A stretch of 64,000 nucleotides of DNA from Flavobacteriales bacterium (GCA_002863125.1 PKEB01000024.1:47046-111045); one strand, 5' to 3'; numbered from the stretch's first letter, positions 50,645 to 60,285 are shown. Made by a program: numbers and translations. The notes: generated by a model not told the origin, from the letters alone.

Positions 50645-51001
50645 TTACCCCTTCAATGCTGCCCGCGCCGCTTCAACCGAAGCCTTCGCCGAGCCCGCGC
50701 AAACCTGATCGTCAAACAAAAACACCGGGCGCTTGAGGAAAGTGTATTCGTCAAGGATGAGTTGGCGGTAGTCCTGTTCTGTCAAGGCCTTATCCGCCAA
50801 TCCCATGGAACGAAATTTCATGGCGCGGCGTGAGAAGAGGGCCTCGTAGGAGCCCGCCAGTTCTTTCATTTTGTCGAGGTCCTCGGCCGCAATGCCCTCG
50901 GCTTTGATGTCCACCACAGTGCATCCGTTTTGCTCCGGTTGAAGGTCGTCAAAAATGCGCACGCACGTCTTGCACGTTGGGAGGGTAAATGCCTTTTTCA
51001 T
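50645..51001 (-). CDS. ArsC/Spx-family protein
   Basis: 118 residues from ATG 51001. The start is FTLPTCKTCVRIFDD, a CxxC at the place of the ArsC/Spx active site. The family pattern continues with LAGSYEALFSRRAMKFRSMG and LILDEYTFLKRPVFLFDDQV. It may be a thioredoxin-fold oxidoreductase or arsenate reductase-like protein. The CxxC is more Spx-like than ArsC-like, and no arsenic genes are nearby. It lies 10 nt after udk. Confidence 0.8.
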   Translation of the reverse strand: MKKAFTLPTCKTCVRIFDDLQPEQNGCTVVDIKAEGIAAEDLDKMKELAGSYEALFSRRAMKFRSMGLADKALTEQDYRQLILDEYTFLKRPVFLFDDQVCAGSAKASVEAARAALKG

Positions 51002-51011
51002 ATCAAATCGT

Positions 51012-51611
51012 TTATGCTTCTTCCATTTTTGCGATGAGCGATTCCAGCCCTGCTTGCCAGTGTTCCGTGTTGTCCACGACCACATCCGCCTTGTCCTTCC
51101 ACGGTTCGATGTGGGCGATGTCCGCGGGGCGAACGTGGTTGCGCCATTGATAGCGCACTTCGTCTTCGGTATAACCGCGCTCCGAACCATCCCGTTCAAT
51201 GCGCCGCTGCAGCCGAACCTCAGCTGGAGCGTCGATAAAGCCAAGCAAATCGATGCGCTCTTCCATTGCTGGGTGCGCCATGGCAAACAATCCTTCGACC
51301 ACCAGCCACTCAGCGGGGGCGATGGTGATTTTTTCGGACTGCATGACGTCCCGGTTGTACGTGTACGTGTTCAGCGCAATGGGACGTCCCGCGCGCAAGC
51401 GGTCGATGTCGCGCACCAGGTCGGCATCGTTGATGACCTCGGGCAAATCAAAATTGGTTTCCCCGTTCTCATCGACCGGCAACTCGGACTTGGGGCGGTA
51501 GTAGTTGTCCAACGACAGCACGGCAGCACGTTCACCGAAATGCTCCCGCAGTCCATTCAGAATGGTGGATTTTCCGGAGCCGCTCCCTCCTATAAGTGCC
51601 AAGATCTTCAC
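51012..51611 (-). CDS. udk: Uridine kinase
   Basis: 199 residues starting with GTG 51611, which overlaps the GH3 stop (GTGA). Walker A GGSGSGKST lies at residues 8-16. The family motifs LSLDNYYRPKSELP, DLPEVINDADLVRDIDRL and LVVEGLFAM are present. It phosphorylates uridine and cytidine. It is cotranscribed after GH3. The size is slightly below that of typical Udk (about 210), so a related kinase is possible. Confidence 0.88.
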   Translation of the reverse strand: MKILALIGGSGSGKSTILNGLREHFGERAAVLSLDNYYRPKSELPVDENGETNFDLPEVINDADLVRDIDRLRAGRPIALNTYTYNRDVMQSEKITIAPAEWLVVEGLFAMAHPAMEERIDLLGFIDAPAEVRLQRRIERDGSERGYTEDEVRYQWRNHVRPADIAHIEPWKDKADVVVDNTEHWQAGLESLIAKMEEA

Positions 51612-53110
51612 GCGTTGTTCGATTTTTCAAGTGCAGCGGCAAAATCGCGTCCATTCGCAAGCCTCGGTGGTTTGTTTTGTCCGCCCAATTTACCCAACGA
51701 GGCCATTGCGCCATTGAACGTACCGCGCTTGACCTGCGTCAACTCGGCCGGTCGCAGGATGCCGCCCGAGATTAAATCCTTGTAATACGGGTTTCGTTTG
51801 ACCACGCCTGCATTTACCGACGCGGCGAAGGCCTCTGTATCCTGTGGCATTTCCGCGAACTCCACGAACCATTCATGGTAGGGCAAGCCTTCCGCGGGGT
51901 TCACCTCCGGCGCGACATGGAATTCTGTCACTGCGCCGCCATGGGCCGCGAGTGCATCCTGCAATGCCCCTTCTACCTCTTCCGCGATAACGTGTTCGCC
52001 GAACGCACTTGTAAAATGCTTGATGCGGCCGGTGACGACCAACCGGTACGGATCGACCGATGTGAATTTGATGGTATCGCCCACATCGTACGCCCACAAC
52101 CCCGCATTGCTCGTCACAATTAGCGCATACTGCACCCCCGCCTCCACTTCAGCCAAGGTCAAACGCTTCGGGTTTTCATCGAAATACTCTGAAGCCGGAA
52201 TGAACTCGAAGAAAATCCCCTCGTCGACATTGAGGCGCAATCCCTTGGATGCTAGTTCATCTTGGTAGGCAAAGAAGCCCTCCGAAGCCGGAAACAACTC
52301 CACGGTCGGCACGTCACAACCAATCAACTTGCGGAAACGCTCCCGGTAGGGTTCAAATGCCACCCCTCCGTACATAAACAGCTCCAAGTTGGGGAACACT
52401 TCATTGACGTTGGCCGCGCCCGTAACTTCCAGTAAGCGCTCAAAGTAATTCTGCACCCACGAGGGAATCCCGCTGATCAACCGCATGTCCTCACCCTTGG
52501 TCTCTTCGACGATCGCGTCGATTTTGGCCTCCCACGGCTCGATGCAGTTGGCTTCAAAGGAGGGAAGCCGGTTGGCTTGCAAATACACAGGAATGTGGTG
52601 AGCGACGATGCCGCTGAGGCGTCCCATGGGGGTTCCGCCTGCCGTTTGTTGAAGTTCGGGCGAGCCCTGAAGGAAAATTAACTTGCCATCCAATAATTCG
52701 GCGCGCCCTGAATTGGCGATGAAATGAAGCAAGGCGTTTCGGGCTGAATTGAGGTGGTTCGGCATGCTGTCCCGCGTGATAGGGATGTACTTTGCACCGC
52801 TGGTCGTTCCGCTCGTCTTGCAGAAATACAGCGGTTCACCTGGCCACAAAATGTCGGATTCCCCCGCCACAGCCCGGTCCACCCATGGCTTGAGTTGTTC
52901 GTAGTCCCGCACCGGGACAGCTGCACAGTATTCCGCATGGGTCATGCCCGCTCGAAGGCCGTGGTCCCGACCAAAGTGCGTAGGCGCCCCGCGCGCCACC
53001 AACTGCTCGAAAACCCGCTGTTGGTAGGCTGGTCCAGCCGCTGCCTTTCGCGCTTCACGCTTTGCGCTTCGCAACGCCAACCAATGGCCAATTCGGGACT
53101 TCAACGACAT
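51608..53110 (-). CDS. GH3-family acyl-adenylate-forming protein
   Basis: 500 residues matching the GH3 auxin-responsive-promoter family found also in Bacteroidota. ATP-site motifs are FCKTSGTTSGAKYIPIT, YGGVAFEPYRERFRK and FPASEGFFAYQ, and the C-terminal domain includes LVVTGRIKHFTSAFGEHV. The plant enzymes conjugate amino acids to acyl acids. The bacterial substrate is unknown. It is first in an operon with udk, an ArsC-like gene and EamA. A -7-like TACCTTCG ends four bases before the ATG at 53110. Confidence 0.9.
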   Translation of the reverse strand: MSLKSRIGHWLALRSAKREARKAAAGPAYQQRVFEQLVARGAPTHFGRDHGLRAGMTHAEYCAAVPVRDYEQLKPWVDRAVAGESDILWPGEPLYFCKTSGTTSGAKYIPITRDSMPNHLNSARNALLHFIANSGRAELLDGKLIFLQGSPELQQTAGGTPMGRLSGIVAHHIPVYLQANRLPSFEANCIEPWEAKIDAIVEETKGEDMRLISGIPSWVQNYFERLLEVTGAANVNEVFPNLELFMYGGVAFEPYRERFRKLIGCDVPTVELFPASEGFFAYQDELASKGLRLNVDEGIFFEFIPASEYFDENPKRLTLAEVEAGVQYALIVTSNAGLWAYDVGDTIKFTSVDPYRLVVTGRIKHFTSAFGEHVIAEEVEGALQDALAAHGGAVTEFHVAPEVNPAEGLPYHEWFVEFAEMPQDTEAFAASVNAGVVKRNPYYKDLISGGILRPAELTQVKRGTFNGAMASLGKLGGQNKPPRLANGRDFAAALEKSNNA

Positions 53111-53114
53111 GGTG

Positions 53115-53122
53115 CGAAGGTA
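53115..53122 (-). promoter_or_regulatory. Putative -7 element of the GH3 operon, leaderless configuration
   Basis: On the minus strand the bases read TACCTTCG, one base from TAnnTTTG, then CACC and the ATG at 53110. Confidence 0.5.
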
Positions 53123-53137
53123 CTTCTGAACCCCCCT

Positions 53138-53171
53138 GAAAAAGAAAAGGGCGGTCCGAAAACCACCCTTT
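53138..53171 (-). terminator. Intrinsic terminator after the T9SS protein gene at 53198
   Basis: On the minus strand, 53171-53162 and 53155-53146 form a 10-bp stem with one G-U pair around a 6-nt loop, followed by a T-rich run (TCTTTTTC). It separates the gene at 53198 from the GH3 operon. Confidence 0.8.
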
Positions 53172-53197
53172 CCTCAAAGGTTAAAAGTCTAATTCAA

Positions 53198-55231
53198 TTA
53201 CTTGACCATCATCTTCTTGGTCAAGCGCATGCCGTCTGCGACGAGCGTGTATGTGTAAATCCCGCTCTGCAAGTCCGCCAAATTCAATTCCACTTGATGC
53301 GTTCCGGCAGGCAATTGGCCACGCTGTACGGACTGGATGAGGCGACCTTGGAGGTCACGCATCTCCACCGTGACGTTGCGGGATTGCAACATCTCGAAGC
53401 GGATCATGGTGGTACCATTCGCTGGGTTGGGAACGTTTTGATGCAAATCAATGCCATTGTAGTTGGCAATCTCATCGATGCCCACACGCTCAGACAAGAT
53501 CAAGCGAATCGCTGGGGTCGCTGTTTGCGATGTGAACCAAACGAAGTCGCCTGCGCCAGTTAAACCGTAATCACCGGTAGAATTGTCCGTATCCGAATTC
53601 GCATTACCCAAGACGGTCAATTCCGCTTCGCTCTCGAACTCATTAATGACGCCGGCAAAATAGAAGTTTGCGTTGGTCAACTCAATTGGATCTTCAAACG
53701 GGAGGTATACATACTCACTGGTCGCTGTGCTGCCTGGTGTCCACGCGTCGTCATATGCCCAGTAGGTGGTCTCAAACGGCGAATCCGTCAAGCCCACCGT
53801 TCCATCGTAGGTGTATAGGCGGGTTTCAAATTCCAAGTCACCACCACCACAGTTCGGACCAAAACGAACGGTTACCCCATAGGCCATGGACCCTTCGTTG
53901 TGCATGTGGAAGTAGTTACCATAACCAGCTGGATTGAAGAGGCCTGCGATATCGGAATCTTGAGGTCTGAATTCCACATCCAGTGCGCCCTCATCATCAT
54001 GACCGTACTCATCATCCGTGTACACGATGACCTTGCTGATGACGTTATCGTCTGGGTTTTCGTCTTCGTTGGCCGAAGCAATGGTCGCCTGGAGCACGTA
54101 GTTACCTGTTTCGGTTGGGGTCCAACCTGTAGCAACGTACACGGTGTCTTGCGAATTCGCCGGGCAGTTCACCGCATTCGCGAAACTGTTCACAGTTCCG
54201 AGTTCTTCGACCGTTGAGCTCAGTACGTTTCCACCCTCGTCCAATACCTCGATGGTCACTGTAGTCTCATCTTGGTTCGCATTACCCTCGTTACGGTACA
54301 AAACACCCGCCAACAAACCGCCATCGGCTTCCGGGATGGCCTGCTCAAGCGGAGTCACGCGGTACTCGAATACGTTCCACACATCACCGTTGGTCAATTG
54401 AACAGCAGCCAAGTCGTTGGCAACAGGGTTCTCGGAAATGGTCACGTCATCAATTCCCCAGTAGTAGTGGCTGTATGCATCGCCGGTTTCCGGAGCCTGC
54501 AAGTAAGAGAAACGAACCTGCACATCCGCATTATTCGCGGCGACACAGGAAATGTCCACTGAAGTAGTCAATACATTCGCTGAAGCTTGGTTTGCCGATT
54601 CAATGAACGTCCCGTGAGCGTCAAACGTCGTCCACGTCGCACCTCCATCATTGGAAACTTCCAAGTAAATAGGAGCGTATGGGTAGCAGCAGTAACGGAA
54701 GTATTGCTCCCACGTAATCACTACAGAGCCCACGTCTGTAAAGTCCAAAGAGGGAGAAGTAATCCAACCTTCGGTGTTTTCATACCCTTCAGAAATGGGG
54801 GTGTTGAAGTAGTCGCAGTCGAATACCATCCAGCCGTTGTCAGCTGTAGTGGAGTTGATGGAACCGATGTTGGTCGAGTATTCGCCCGCCGGAGGTTGAA
54901 CCCCAGAGGCGCTGCCGTCGGCGTAGTATCCATTGCCCGCTACGTCAACAGCTTGCCAGATCAAACCTTCGCCGGTGTCCTCCGAAGTCCACGCGCCAAT
55001 ACCGTTGTTGCCTTCGAAACCGTTGGCGAAATCTTCGTAGAACAAGATTGTTCCACCGCCTCGCTGAGCTACTTCCAACGCAGATTCTCCGGTGCCACGC
55101 ATGGCTTCAGCTTCTGCCGCGGAAAGGTCTTGAGGTGTCTGTGCGAATGTGTACACATCCGTAATGCGCTGCGCCTGTGAAGCCAACGAGAGGCCCAAGA
55201 ACGCAACCAAAAGCAAAGTAAAGTTCTTCAT
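53198..55231 (-). CDS. Secreted multidomain protein with T9SS sorting domain
   Basis: 677 residues. A signal peptide (TLLLVAFLGLSLASQAQ) is followed by a jelly-roll/MAM-like region: WMVFDCDYFNTP, then SLDFTDVGSVVITWEQYFRY, then LEVSNDGGATWTTF, ending WGIDDVTI. A CARDB-like beta region (VTIEVLDEGGNVLSS and DENPDDNVISKVIV) and a further beta domain come next. The C-terminal T9SS domain has FEMLQSRNVTVEMRDLQGRL and LQSGIYTYTLVADG. It is probably a surface adhesin or binding protein. It is a paralogue of the adjacent 55365 gene, with its own terminator (53138) and a -7-like TAATTTCA at 55258. Confidence 0.85.
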   Translation of the reverse strand: MKNFTLLLVAFLGLSLASQAQRITDVYTFAQTPQDLSAAEAEAMRGTGESALEVAQRGGGTILFYEDFANGFEGNNGIGAWTSEDTGEGLIWQAVDVAGNGYYADGSASGVQPPAGEYSTNIGSINSTTADNGWMVFDCDYFNTPISEGYENTEGWITSPSLDFTDVGSVVITWEQYFRYCCYPYAPIYLEVSNDGGATWTTFDAHGTFIESANQASANVLTTSVDISCVAANNADVQVRFSYLQAPETGDAYSHYYWGIDDVTISENPVANDLAAVQLTNGDVWNVFEYRVTPLEQAIPEADGGLLAGVLYRNEGNANQDETTVTIEVLDEGGNVLSSTVEELGTVNSFANAVNCPANSQDTVYVATGWTPTETGNYVLQATIASANEDENPDDNVISKVIVYTDDEYGHDDEGALDVEFRPQDSDIAGLFNPAGYGNYFHMHNEGSMAYGVTVRFGPNCGGGDLEFETRLYTYDGTVGLTDSPFETTYWAYDDAWTPGSTATSEYVYLPFEDPIELTNANFYFAGVINEFESEAELTVLGNANSDTDNSTGDYGLTGAGDFVWFTSQTATPAIRLILSERVGIDEIANYNGIDLHQNVPNPANGTTMIRFEMLQSRNVTVEMRDLQGRLIQSVQRGQLPAGTHQVELNLADLQSGIYTYTLVADGMRLTKKMMVK

Positions 55232-55257
55232 GTTGTGTGAATCTGATTTTCAATGCC

Positions 55258-55265
55258 TGAAATTA
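55258..55265 (-). promoter_or_regulatory. Putative -7 element of the T9SS protein gene at 53198
   Basis: On the minus strand the bases read TAATTTCA, two mismatches from TAnnTTTG, about 27 nt before the ATG at 55231. It lies between the terminator at 55299 and the gene. Confidence 0.35.
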
Positions 55266-55298
55266 CTGCATTCAAGTTGAAATCCCACGGTTTAAATG

Positions 55299-55336
55299 AA
55301 AAGAGGGGAACCCAGGCTGGGACTCCCCTCTTCTTT
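55299..55336 (-). terminator. Intrinsic terminator after the T9SS protein gene at 55365
   Basis: AAGAGGGG (55301-55308) pairs with CCCCTCTT (55325-55332), and an inner CCC pairs with GGG. On the minus strand the hairpin is followed by TTTTCATTT. It separates the two paralogous T9SS genes. Confidence 0.75.
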
Positions 55337-55364
55337 GACAGGACTTCGCCTGTGTATGCCTCAA

Positions 55365-57344
55365 TTAATCGACGAGCAAGCGCTCGGTCGCACGTGCACC
55401 GTTGACGGTCAACGTGGTGGTGTAAACCCCTGCGTTGAATACGCTTACGTCCAAGGTGATGCTGTGGTAGCCTGCGCCTTGTGTGCCACGGTTCAATTGC
55501 TGAACTAGCTTTCCGGTCATGTCGTAGACTTCCAACGTTACGTCAGCAGCTTGATCCAAACGGTACTGCAAGCGCGTAGTCTCAGCCGCTGGGTTTGGAG
55601 CCAACGGATACAATTGGAATGCTTCGGTGTTGACTTCCTCAATGGATACCGTATTAGTCGCGTTCGGGTTGAGGTTCAAGCGGACCATTGGGGTCTCGTT
55701 GGTGTAGTACCAATCGTAAGCCTCACCACTGCCGAATGGGCCGTAAACAAAACATGTATTGTCGTAAGCGAACTGCGACTCCCAAATCTGAACGTCCGAA
55801 CCGCCGTAGTGCTCAAAACCGGCTGCGAGAACCGTACCACCAGCGGCAGTGTAAGGATCTTCCAGAACGAGGGTGTACCAAACGATGTCTTCTGGACTCT
55901 CTGACCCGTCGTTCGAGAACTGCGCTGCCAAGTCGAGTTCAGCGGTGCTCGCAATCAAGCCGCCGTACTGCTCATTCAGGTAGTTGTCATCGAGGCCATC
56001 AAACAGGTGAGCCACAACGGGCGTACCGTTTTCTGATCCAGCTTCGATGGCCACGTCAATCGCGTAGATCGTCACGTCTTCGAAGATGTCATAAGGGTTC
56101 AAAGCGATGAAGTCATCGGTGCCGTCACCGGGGAATACACCGGTCATGGTGCCGTTGTCACGGCCGTAATGCGTCGCACTCACGGAGAAAGACTGAGAAG
56201 CCGTATTGTTCGCTGGGTTCTCATCTTCATTCATGGCCGATACAGCATAAGACACCTCATAGGTTCCTGATGCTGCCATGTCGAATGGAACACGCAATGT
56301 ATCGTTGGCCTGATAAGCCAAGGTCATCGGTGTTGAAGCGCCTGCCTCTGTGCCGTTGACAGTCAAGGTCATGGTTGTTTCCTCTTGGTCGAGGTAGCCT
56401 ACGTTGTACACTTTTGCTGCGGCTTCCAATGAGCTCAGCTGGCCTTCTGCGAAGACACCTGCTTCCCAAATACCAGTGGTGAGGTAGTCTGTGTAGCTCA
56501 CGTAGTTGTCGATGCGGATGTCGTTGGCCGGTGTTTGGTAGATCTCGATGTCATCGATTTCCCAGCTGTAGCCCCATGTGCCGGACCAGCGGAAACGCAC
56601 CCAGATTTGGTCTTGGCCGCCTGCAGCTGATGTGATGTCGAATTCGACCAAAGAGGGGTTGTCTGACTCTGAACCGGTCTCGTAGCCTGGGAATACTTCC
56701 CAACGGCTCGCAACCAATTCACCGTCACCGTAGTCAACAGTTCCGTCGATTTCTGCGAACGTCGTGATGTCTGGCCAGTTGATGCCGTCACGTGAAATCT
56801 CGATCAGGCACTTTTCGCTGTCGTCTGAAGAGCCGTTGTCCCAGCAGCGGTAGCGGGTTTCGAATGAGATGCTCACGAAGTCCAACGAACTGCAGTCAAT
56901 GGGATCGGTGGTCTGAACCCAGCTGTTCTCAATCCAAGCAGCACTGTAGTTGGCGTCAGCCCCGAACAAATCGGAGTCAATGAGCAACAACCCATTATCG
57001 CTGGTCGTCGAATTCATCGCGCTTGCCGCGGTGAAATCACCGGTTCCGCCTGCCCACTGGTTGTAAGGACCTGCAGGGCCGTCCGTAGTGCACTCGAAGT
57101 TCAGATCAATGCCCTCCCATGGTGAGCCTGTGATATCCGAGCCATTGCCGAACGTCCAATCGCACGAGTCCACGTTGCAATCGTGTGACCAAATCACGTC
57201 ACGCTCTACCTGAGCGGACGCGCTGTTTTCCGCCTTTACACGGCGGGATTGAGCTGTTTTACTATTAGCGTATGGCAACAAGCCCTGCGCTGTAACAGCT
57301 GTTGAAAGAAGTACAGCAAATGCTGCGGTGTAAAAATGCTTCAT
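55365..57344 (-). CDS. Secreted multidomain protein with T9SS sorting domain (paralogue of the 53198 product)
   Basis: 659 residues. A signal peptide (TAAFAVLLSTAVTAQG) is followed by a jelly-roll/MAM-like region with SLDFVSISFETRYRCWDNGS and CLIEISRDGINWPDI, ending WEIDDIEIYQTPANDI. A CARDB-like region follows (MTLTVNGTEAGASTPMTLAY, DENPANNTASQSFSV). The C-terminal T9SS domain has LYPLAPNPAAETTRLQYRL and VFNAGVYTTTLTVNG. The order of segments mirrors the next gene at 53198, implying tandem duplication. A perfect -7 element lies about 30 nt upstream of its ATG. Confidence 0.86.
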   Translation of the reverse strand: MKHFYTAAFAVLLSTAVTAQGLLPYANSKTAQSRRVKAENSASAQVERDVIWSHDCNVDSCDWTFGNGSDITGSPWEGIDLNFECTTDGPAGPYNQWAGGTGDFTAASAMNSTTSDNGLLLIDSDLFGADANYSAAWIENSWVQTTDPIDCSSLDFVSISFETRYRCWDNGSSDDSEKCLIEISRDGINWPDITTFAEIDGTVDYGDGELVASRWEVFPGYETGSESDNPSLVEFDITSAAGGQDQIWVRFRWSGTWGYSWEIDDIEIYQTPANDIRIDNYVSYTDYLTTGIWEAGVFAEGQLSSLEAAAKVYNVGYLDQEETTMTLTVNGTEAGASTPMTLAYQANDTLRVPFDMAASGTYEVSYAVSAMNEDENPANNTASQSFSVSATHYGRDNGTMTGVFPGDGTDDFIALNPYDIFEDVTIYAIDVAIEAGSENGTPVVAHLFDGLDDNYLNEQYGGLIASTAELDLAAQFSNDGSESPEDIVWYTLVLEDPYTAAGGTVLAAGFEHYGGSDVQIWESQFAYDNTCFVYGPFGSGEAYDWYYTNETPMVRLNLNPNATNTVSIEEVNTEAFQLYPLAPNPAAETTRLQYRLDQAADVTLEVYDMTGKLVQQLNRGTQGAGYHSITLDVSVFNAGVYTTTLTVNGARATERLLVD

Positions 57345-57374
57345 TCTCTAGCGGTTTGATGTTTAGGATTTCCG

Positions 57375-57382
57375 CAAATATA
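57375..57382 (-). promoter_or_regulatory. -7 promoter element of the T9SS protein gene at 55365
   Basis: On the minus strand the bases read TATATTTG, a perfect TAnnTTTG match, giving a leader of about 25 nt before the ATG at 57344. Confidence 0.6.
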
Positions 57383-57408
57383 GGTGACCGCCTGCGATGC
57401 ACACAATC

Positions 57409-60285
57409 TCATCCCAGCAGTTCTTCGAATGCCGAAAGTGGCGGGCAGCTGCATACGAGGTTTCGATCACCGTATGCGTTGTCCACGCGCGTAACTGGGC
57501 TCCAAAATTTTCGCACTTCCATCTCAGGCGACGGATACGCTGCAGCCTCGCGGGTGTATGGGTGCTCCCATGTTGATGAAGCCACTTCCCGTGCCGTATG
57601 CGGCGCCATCTTCACCACGTTGTCCTCGCGGTCGACGTCGCCGTTTTCAATGGCCCGAATCTCCTCGCGAATGGCCACCATGGCGTGAACGAAGCGATCC
57701 AGCTCCTCGAGCGATTCCGACTCCGTGGGCTCCACCATCAGGGTTCCTGCCACCGGCCAAGAGACCGTAGGGGCGTGGAATCCGTAATCGATGAGTCGCT
57801 TCGCAATGTCCATGACCTCCACTCCTGCAGACGCCTTGAACGATCGACAGTCCAGAATCATCTCGTGGGCCACCGTTCCCGCTTCGCCCGTGTACAGAAT
57901 GCTGTAGTCGTTTTCCAACTGCACTTTCAAATAATTGGCGTTGAGAATGGCCACTTCGGTTGAACGGCGCAAGCCTTCTTCACCCAGCATCTTGATGTAG
58001 GCGTAGGGGATTTGGCAAATCAATGCGCTGCCAAATGGCGCCCCACTGATGGCGTCAATTTGTTGCTCCCCTCCGGTCGGGATGACTGGATGGCCGGGCA
58101 AAAACGGAACCAAGTGTTCCGCCACCCCAATGGGTCCAACGCCCGGGCCACCGCCGCCGTGCGGGATGGCAAAGGTCTTGTGCAGGTTGAGGTGGCACAC
58201 GTCGGCACCGATGAGGCCTGGGCTCGTCAAGCCCACTTGCGCATTCATGTTGGCGCCGTCCATGTACACCTGCCCACCGTGGGCGTGCATGAGTTGGGTA
58301 ATGTCCAACACCGCTTCCTCAAACACCCCGTGGGTGGAGGGGTAGGTGATCATCAACGCGCCGAGTTCTGAGGAGTAGGCTTCCGCCTTTTCACGGAGGT
58401 CATCCATGTCGATGTTTCCTTCATCATCGCACCCTACGACGACAACCCTCATGCCCGCCATGACAGCAGAGGCCGGATTGGTTCCGTGAGCAGAAGAGGG
58501 AATCAAGCACACGTCGCGGTGGCCTTCGCCGCGCGCCTCGTGGTAGGCGCGGATGACCATCAGCCCCGCAAACTCCCCTTGCGCGCCTGAATTCGGTTGC
58601 AGGGAAACCCCCGCAAAGCCCGTAATGGTGGCCAGGTCCTTCTCCAGTTCGTCAAGCATGGCCCGTGTGCCTGCGGCTTGTTCCGGCGGACAGAACGGGT
58701 GCAGCTCTGCGAACGCAGCCCACGTGATTGGAATCAATTCCGTAGCGGCATTCAATTTCATGGTGCACGACCCCAGTGGAATCATGCTATGCACCAACGA
58801 AAGGTCGCGGTTTTCGAGGTGCTTGATGTAACGCATCATTTCCGTCTCCGACCGGTAGCGATTGAACACGGGGTGATGCAAGTAATCCACATCGCGCCAG
58901 AGACCGCCCAAAAACGCTCGGTCGGCGGAGACGCCTGAGACGGGACTCACGCCAAAAACGGTGCAGAGGTCACTCAATTCGATGTCTGACACCCGCTCAT
59001 TGAGCGCCACCCCGACGTGCATGCCGTCTTCGAAGTAGTGCAAATTGATCTTCATCGCTTCGGCCCGGGCGCGCAGGGCCTTCATTTCATTCGTGCCACC
59101 GTTGACTCGAATCTTCAGCGTATCGAAATAACAGTCGTTGACCTGGTCGAAGTTGTCCGAGGCGCGGAGTGCGGCATCCAAACTTCGTGCAGCGCCGTGG
59201 ATGCCCTCGGCAATCTCACGCAATCCCTCTGGACCATGGTACACCGCGTACATCGAGGCCATCACCGCGAGCAGTGATTGTGCCGTGCAGATGTTGGACG
59301 TCGCCTTGTCGCGGCGGATGTGCTGCTCACGCGTTTGCAGCGCCATGCGCAGCGCCGGCGCTCCCAAACGGTCCTTCGACACGCCAATGATGCGGCCGGG
59401 GAAGTGACGCTTATACGATTCTTTGGCGGCAAAGAAGGCCGCGTGCGGCCCGCCATAGCCCATGGGTACGCCGAAGCGCTGCGTGGTACCGACCACCACA
59501 TCCGCTCCCATAGTGCCGGGATTCTTCAACAGCGTGAGCGCCATCAAATCAGCGGCTACCACTACCTGCGCTTCATGCGCTTTGGCTTGTTCAATCACCG
59601 CGGTCAAATCGGAAGTCACGCCTTCGCCGTCAGGGTACTGGAACAACACGCCAAACACGTCCGGCATCGCCTCGAGCACCATGCCCGTGCGCGGCACTAC
59701 CTCCAGTTCTACGCCCAAGTATTTGGCGCGCGTTTTGAGCAACGCCATCGTCTGGGGATAAATCGCTTCGTCCACCAAGAACCGGTTCGCTCCGGACTTG
59801 GCCATCGCCCGCGGACGCGCCGCAAACGCCATCGCCATCGCCTCAGCCACAGCCGTGGACTCATCCAGCAGCGACGCGTTGGCCAATTCCATCCCCGTCA
59901 AATCGCACACCATGGTCTGGAAATTCAGCAGGGCCTCCAATCGCCCCTGTGCAATCTCCGCTTGGTACGGCGTATAAGCCGTGTACCACCCTGGATTTTC
60001 CAGCACATTCCGGCGAATCACGCTTGGCACTTCGGTCGGGTAGTACCCCATACCGATGTAATTCTTAAACACAGTATTCTTGGCCGCAATGCCATCGATG
60101 TGTTCCAGGTATTGACTTTCCGACAAAGCCGGAGTCAACGGCATGCGTTCCCGTTGGCGGATTTTGCCCGGAACGGTCTTGGCAACCAGGTCTTCGATGG
60201 AGGCGGCTCCGATTGTCCGGAGCATCGTCTGCTGATCCTCCTCGCGGGGACCGATGTGACGAGAGGTGAATTTGGCGGCGTGCAT
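57409..60285 (-). CDS. gcvP: Glycine dehydrogenase (decarboxylating), P protein of the glycine cleavage system
   Basis: 958 residues in the single-chain form that fuses both halves. The N-terminal half has FTSRHIGPREEDQQTMLRTI and the DESTAVAEAMAMAF region. The C-terminal half holds the PLP lysine in NLHKTFAIPHGGGGPGVGPI (about residue 700). SAHGTNPASAVMAGM is the typical cofactor-loop motif. It decarboxylates glycine and transfers the aminomethyl group to GcvH. The other gcv genes are not nearby. The leader is short (about 40 nt) with a perfect -7 element and does not leave room for a glycine riboswitch. Confidence 0.97.
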   Translation of the reverse strand: MHAAKFTSRHIGPREEDQQTMLRTIGAASIEDLVAKTVPGKIRQRERMPLTPALSESQYLEHIDGIAAKNTVFKNYIGMGYYPTEVPSVIRRNVLENPGWYTAYTPYQAEIAQGRLEALLNFQTMVCDLTGMELANASLLDESTAVAEAMAMAFAARPRAMAKSGANRFLVDEAIYPQTMALLKTRAKYLGVELEVVPRTGMVLEAMPDVFGVLFQYPDGEGVTSDLTAVIEQAKAHEAQVVVAADLMALTLLKNPGTMGADVVVGTTQRFGVPMGYGGPHAAFFAAKESYKRHFPGRIIGVSKDRLGAPALRMALQTREQHIRRDKATSNICTAQSLLAVMASMYAVYHGPEGLREIAEGIHGAARSLDAALRASDNFDQVNDCYFDTLKIRVNGGTNEMKALRARAEAMKINLHYFEDGMHVGVALNERVSDIELSDLCTVFGVSPVSGVSADRAFLGGLWRDVDYLHHPVFNRYRSETEMMRYIKHLENRDLSLVHSMIPLGSCTMKLNAATELIPITWAAFAELHPFCPPEQAAGTRAMLDELEKDLATITGFAGVSLQPNSGAQGEFAGLMVIRAYHEARGEGHRDVCLIPSSAHGTNPASAVMAGMRVVVVGCDDEGNIDMDDLREKAEAYSSELGALMITYPSTHGVFEEAVLDITQLMHAHGGQVYMDGANMNAQVGLTSPGLIGADVCHLNLHKTFAIPHGGGGPGVGPIGVAEHLVPFLPGHPVIPTGGEQQIDAISGAPFGSALICQIPYAYIKMLGEEGLRRSTEVAILNANYLKVQLENDYSILYTGEAGTVAHEMILDCRSFKASAGVEVMDIAKRLIDYGFHAPTVSWPVAGTLMVEPTESESLEELDRFVHAMVAIREEIRAIENGDVDREDNVVKMAPHTAREVASSTWEHPYTREAAAYPSPEMEVRKFWSPVTRVDNAYGDRNLVCSCPPLSAFEELLG

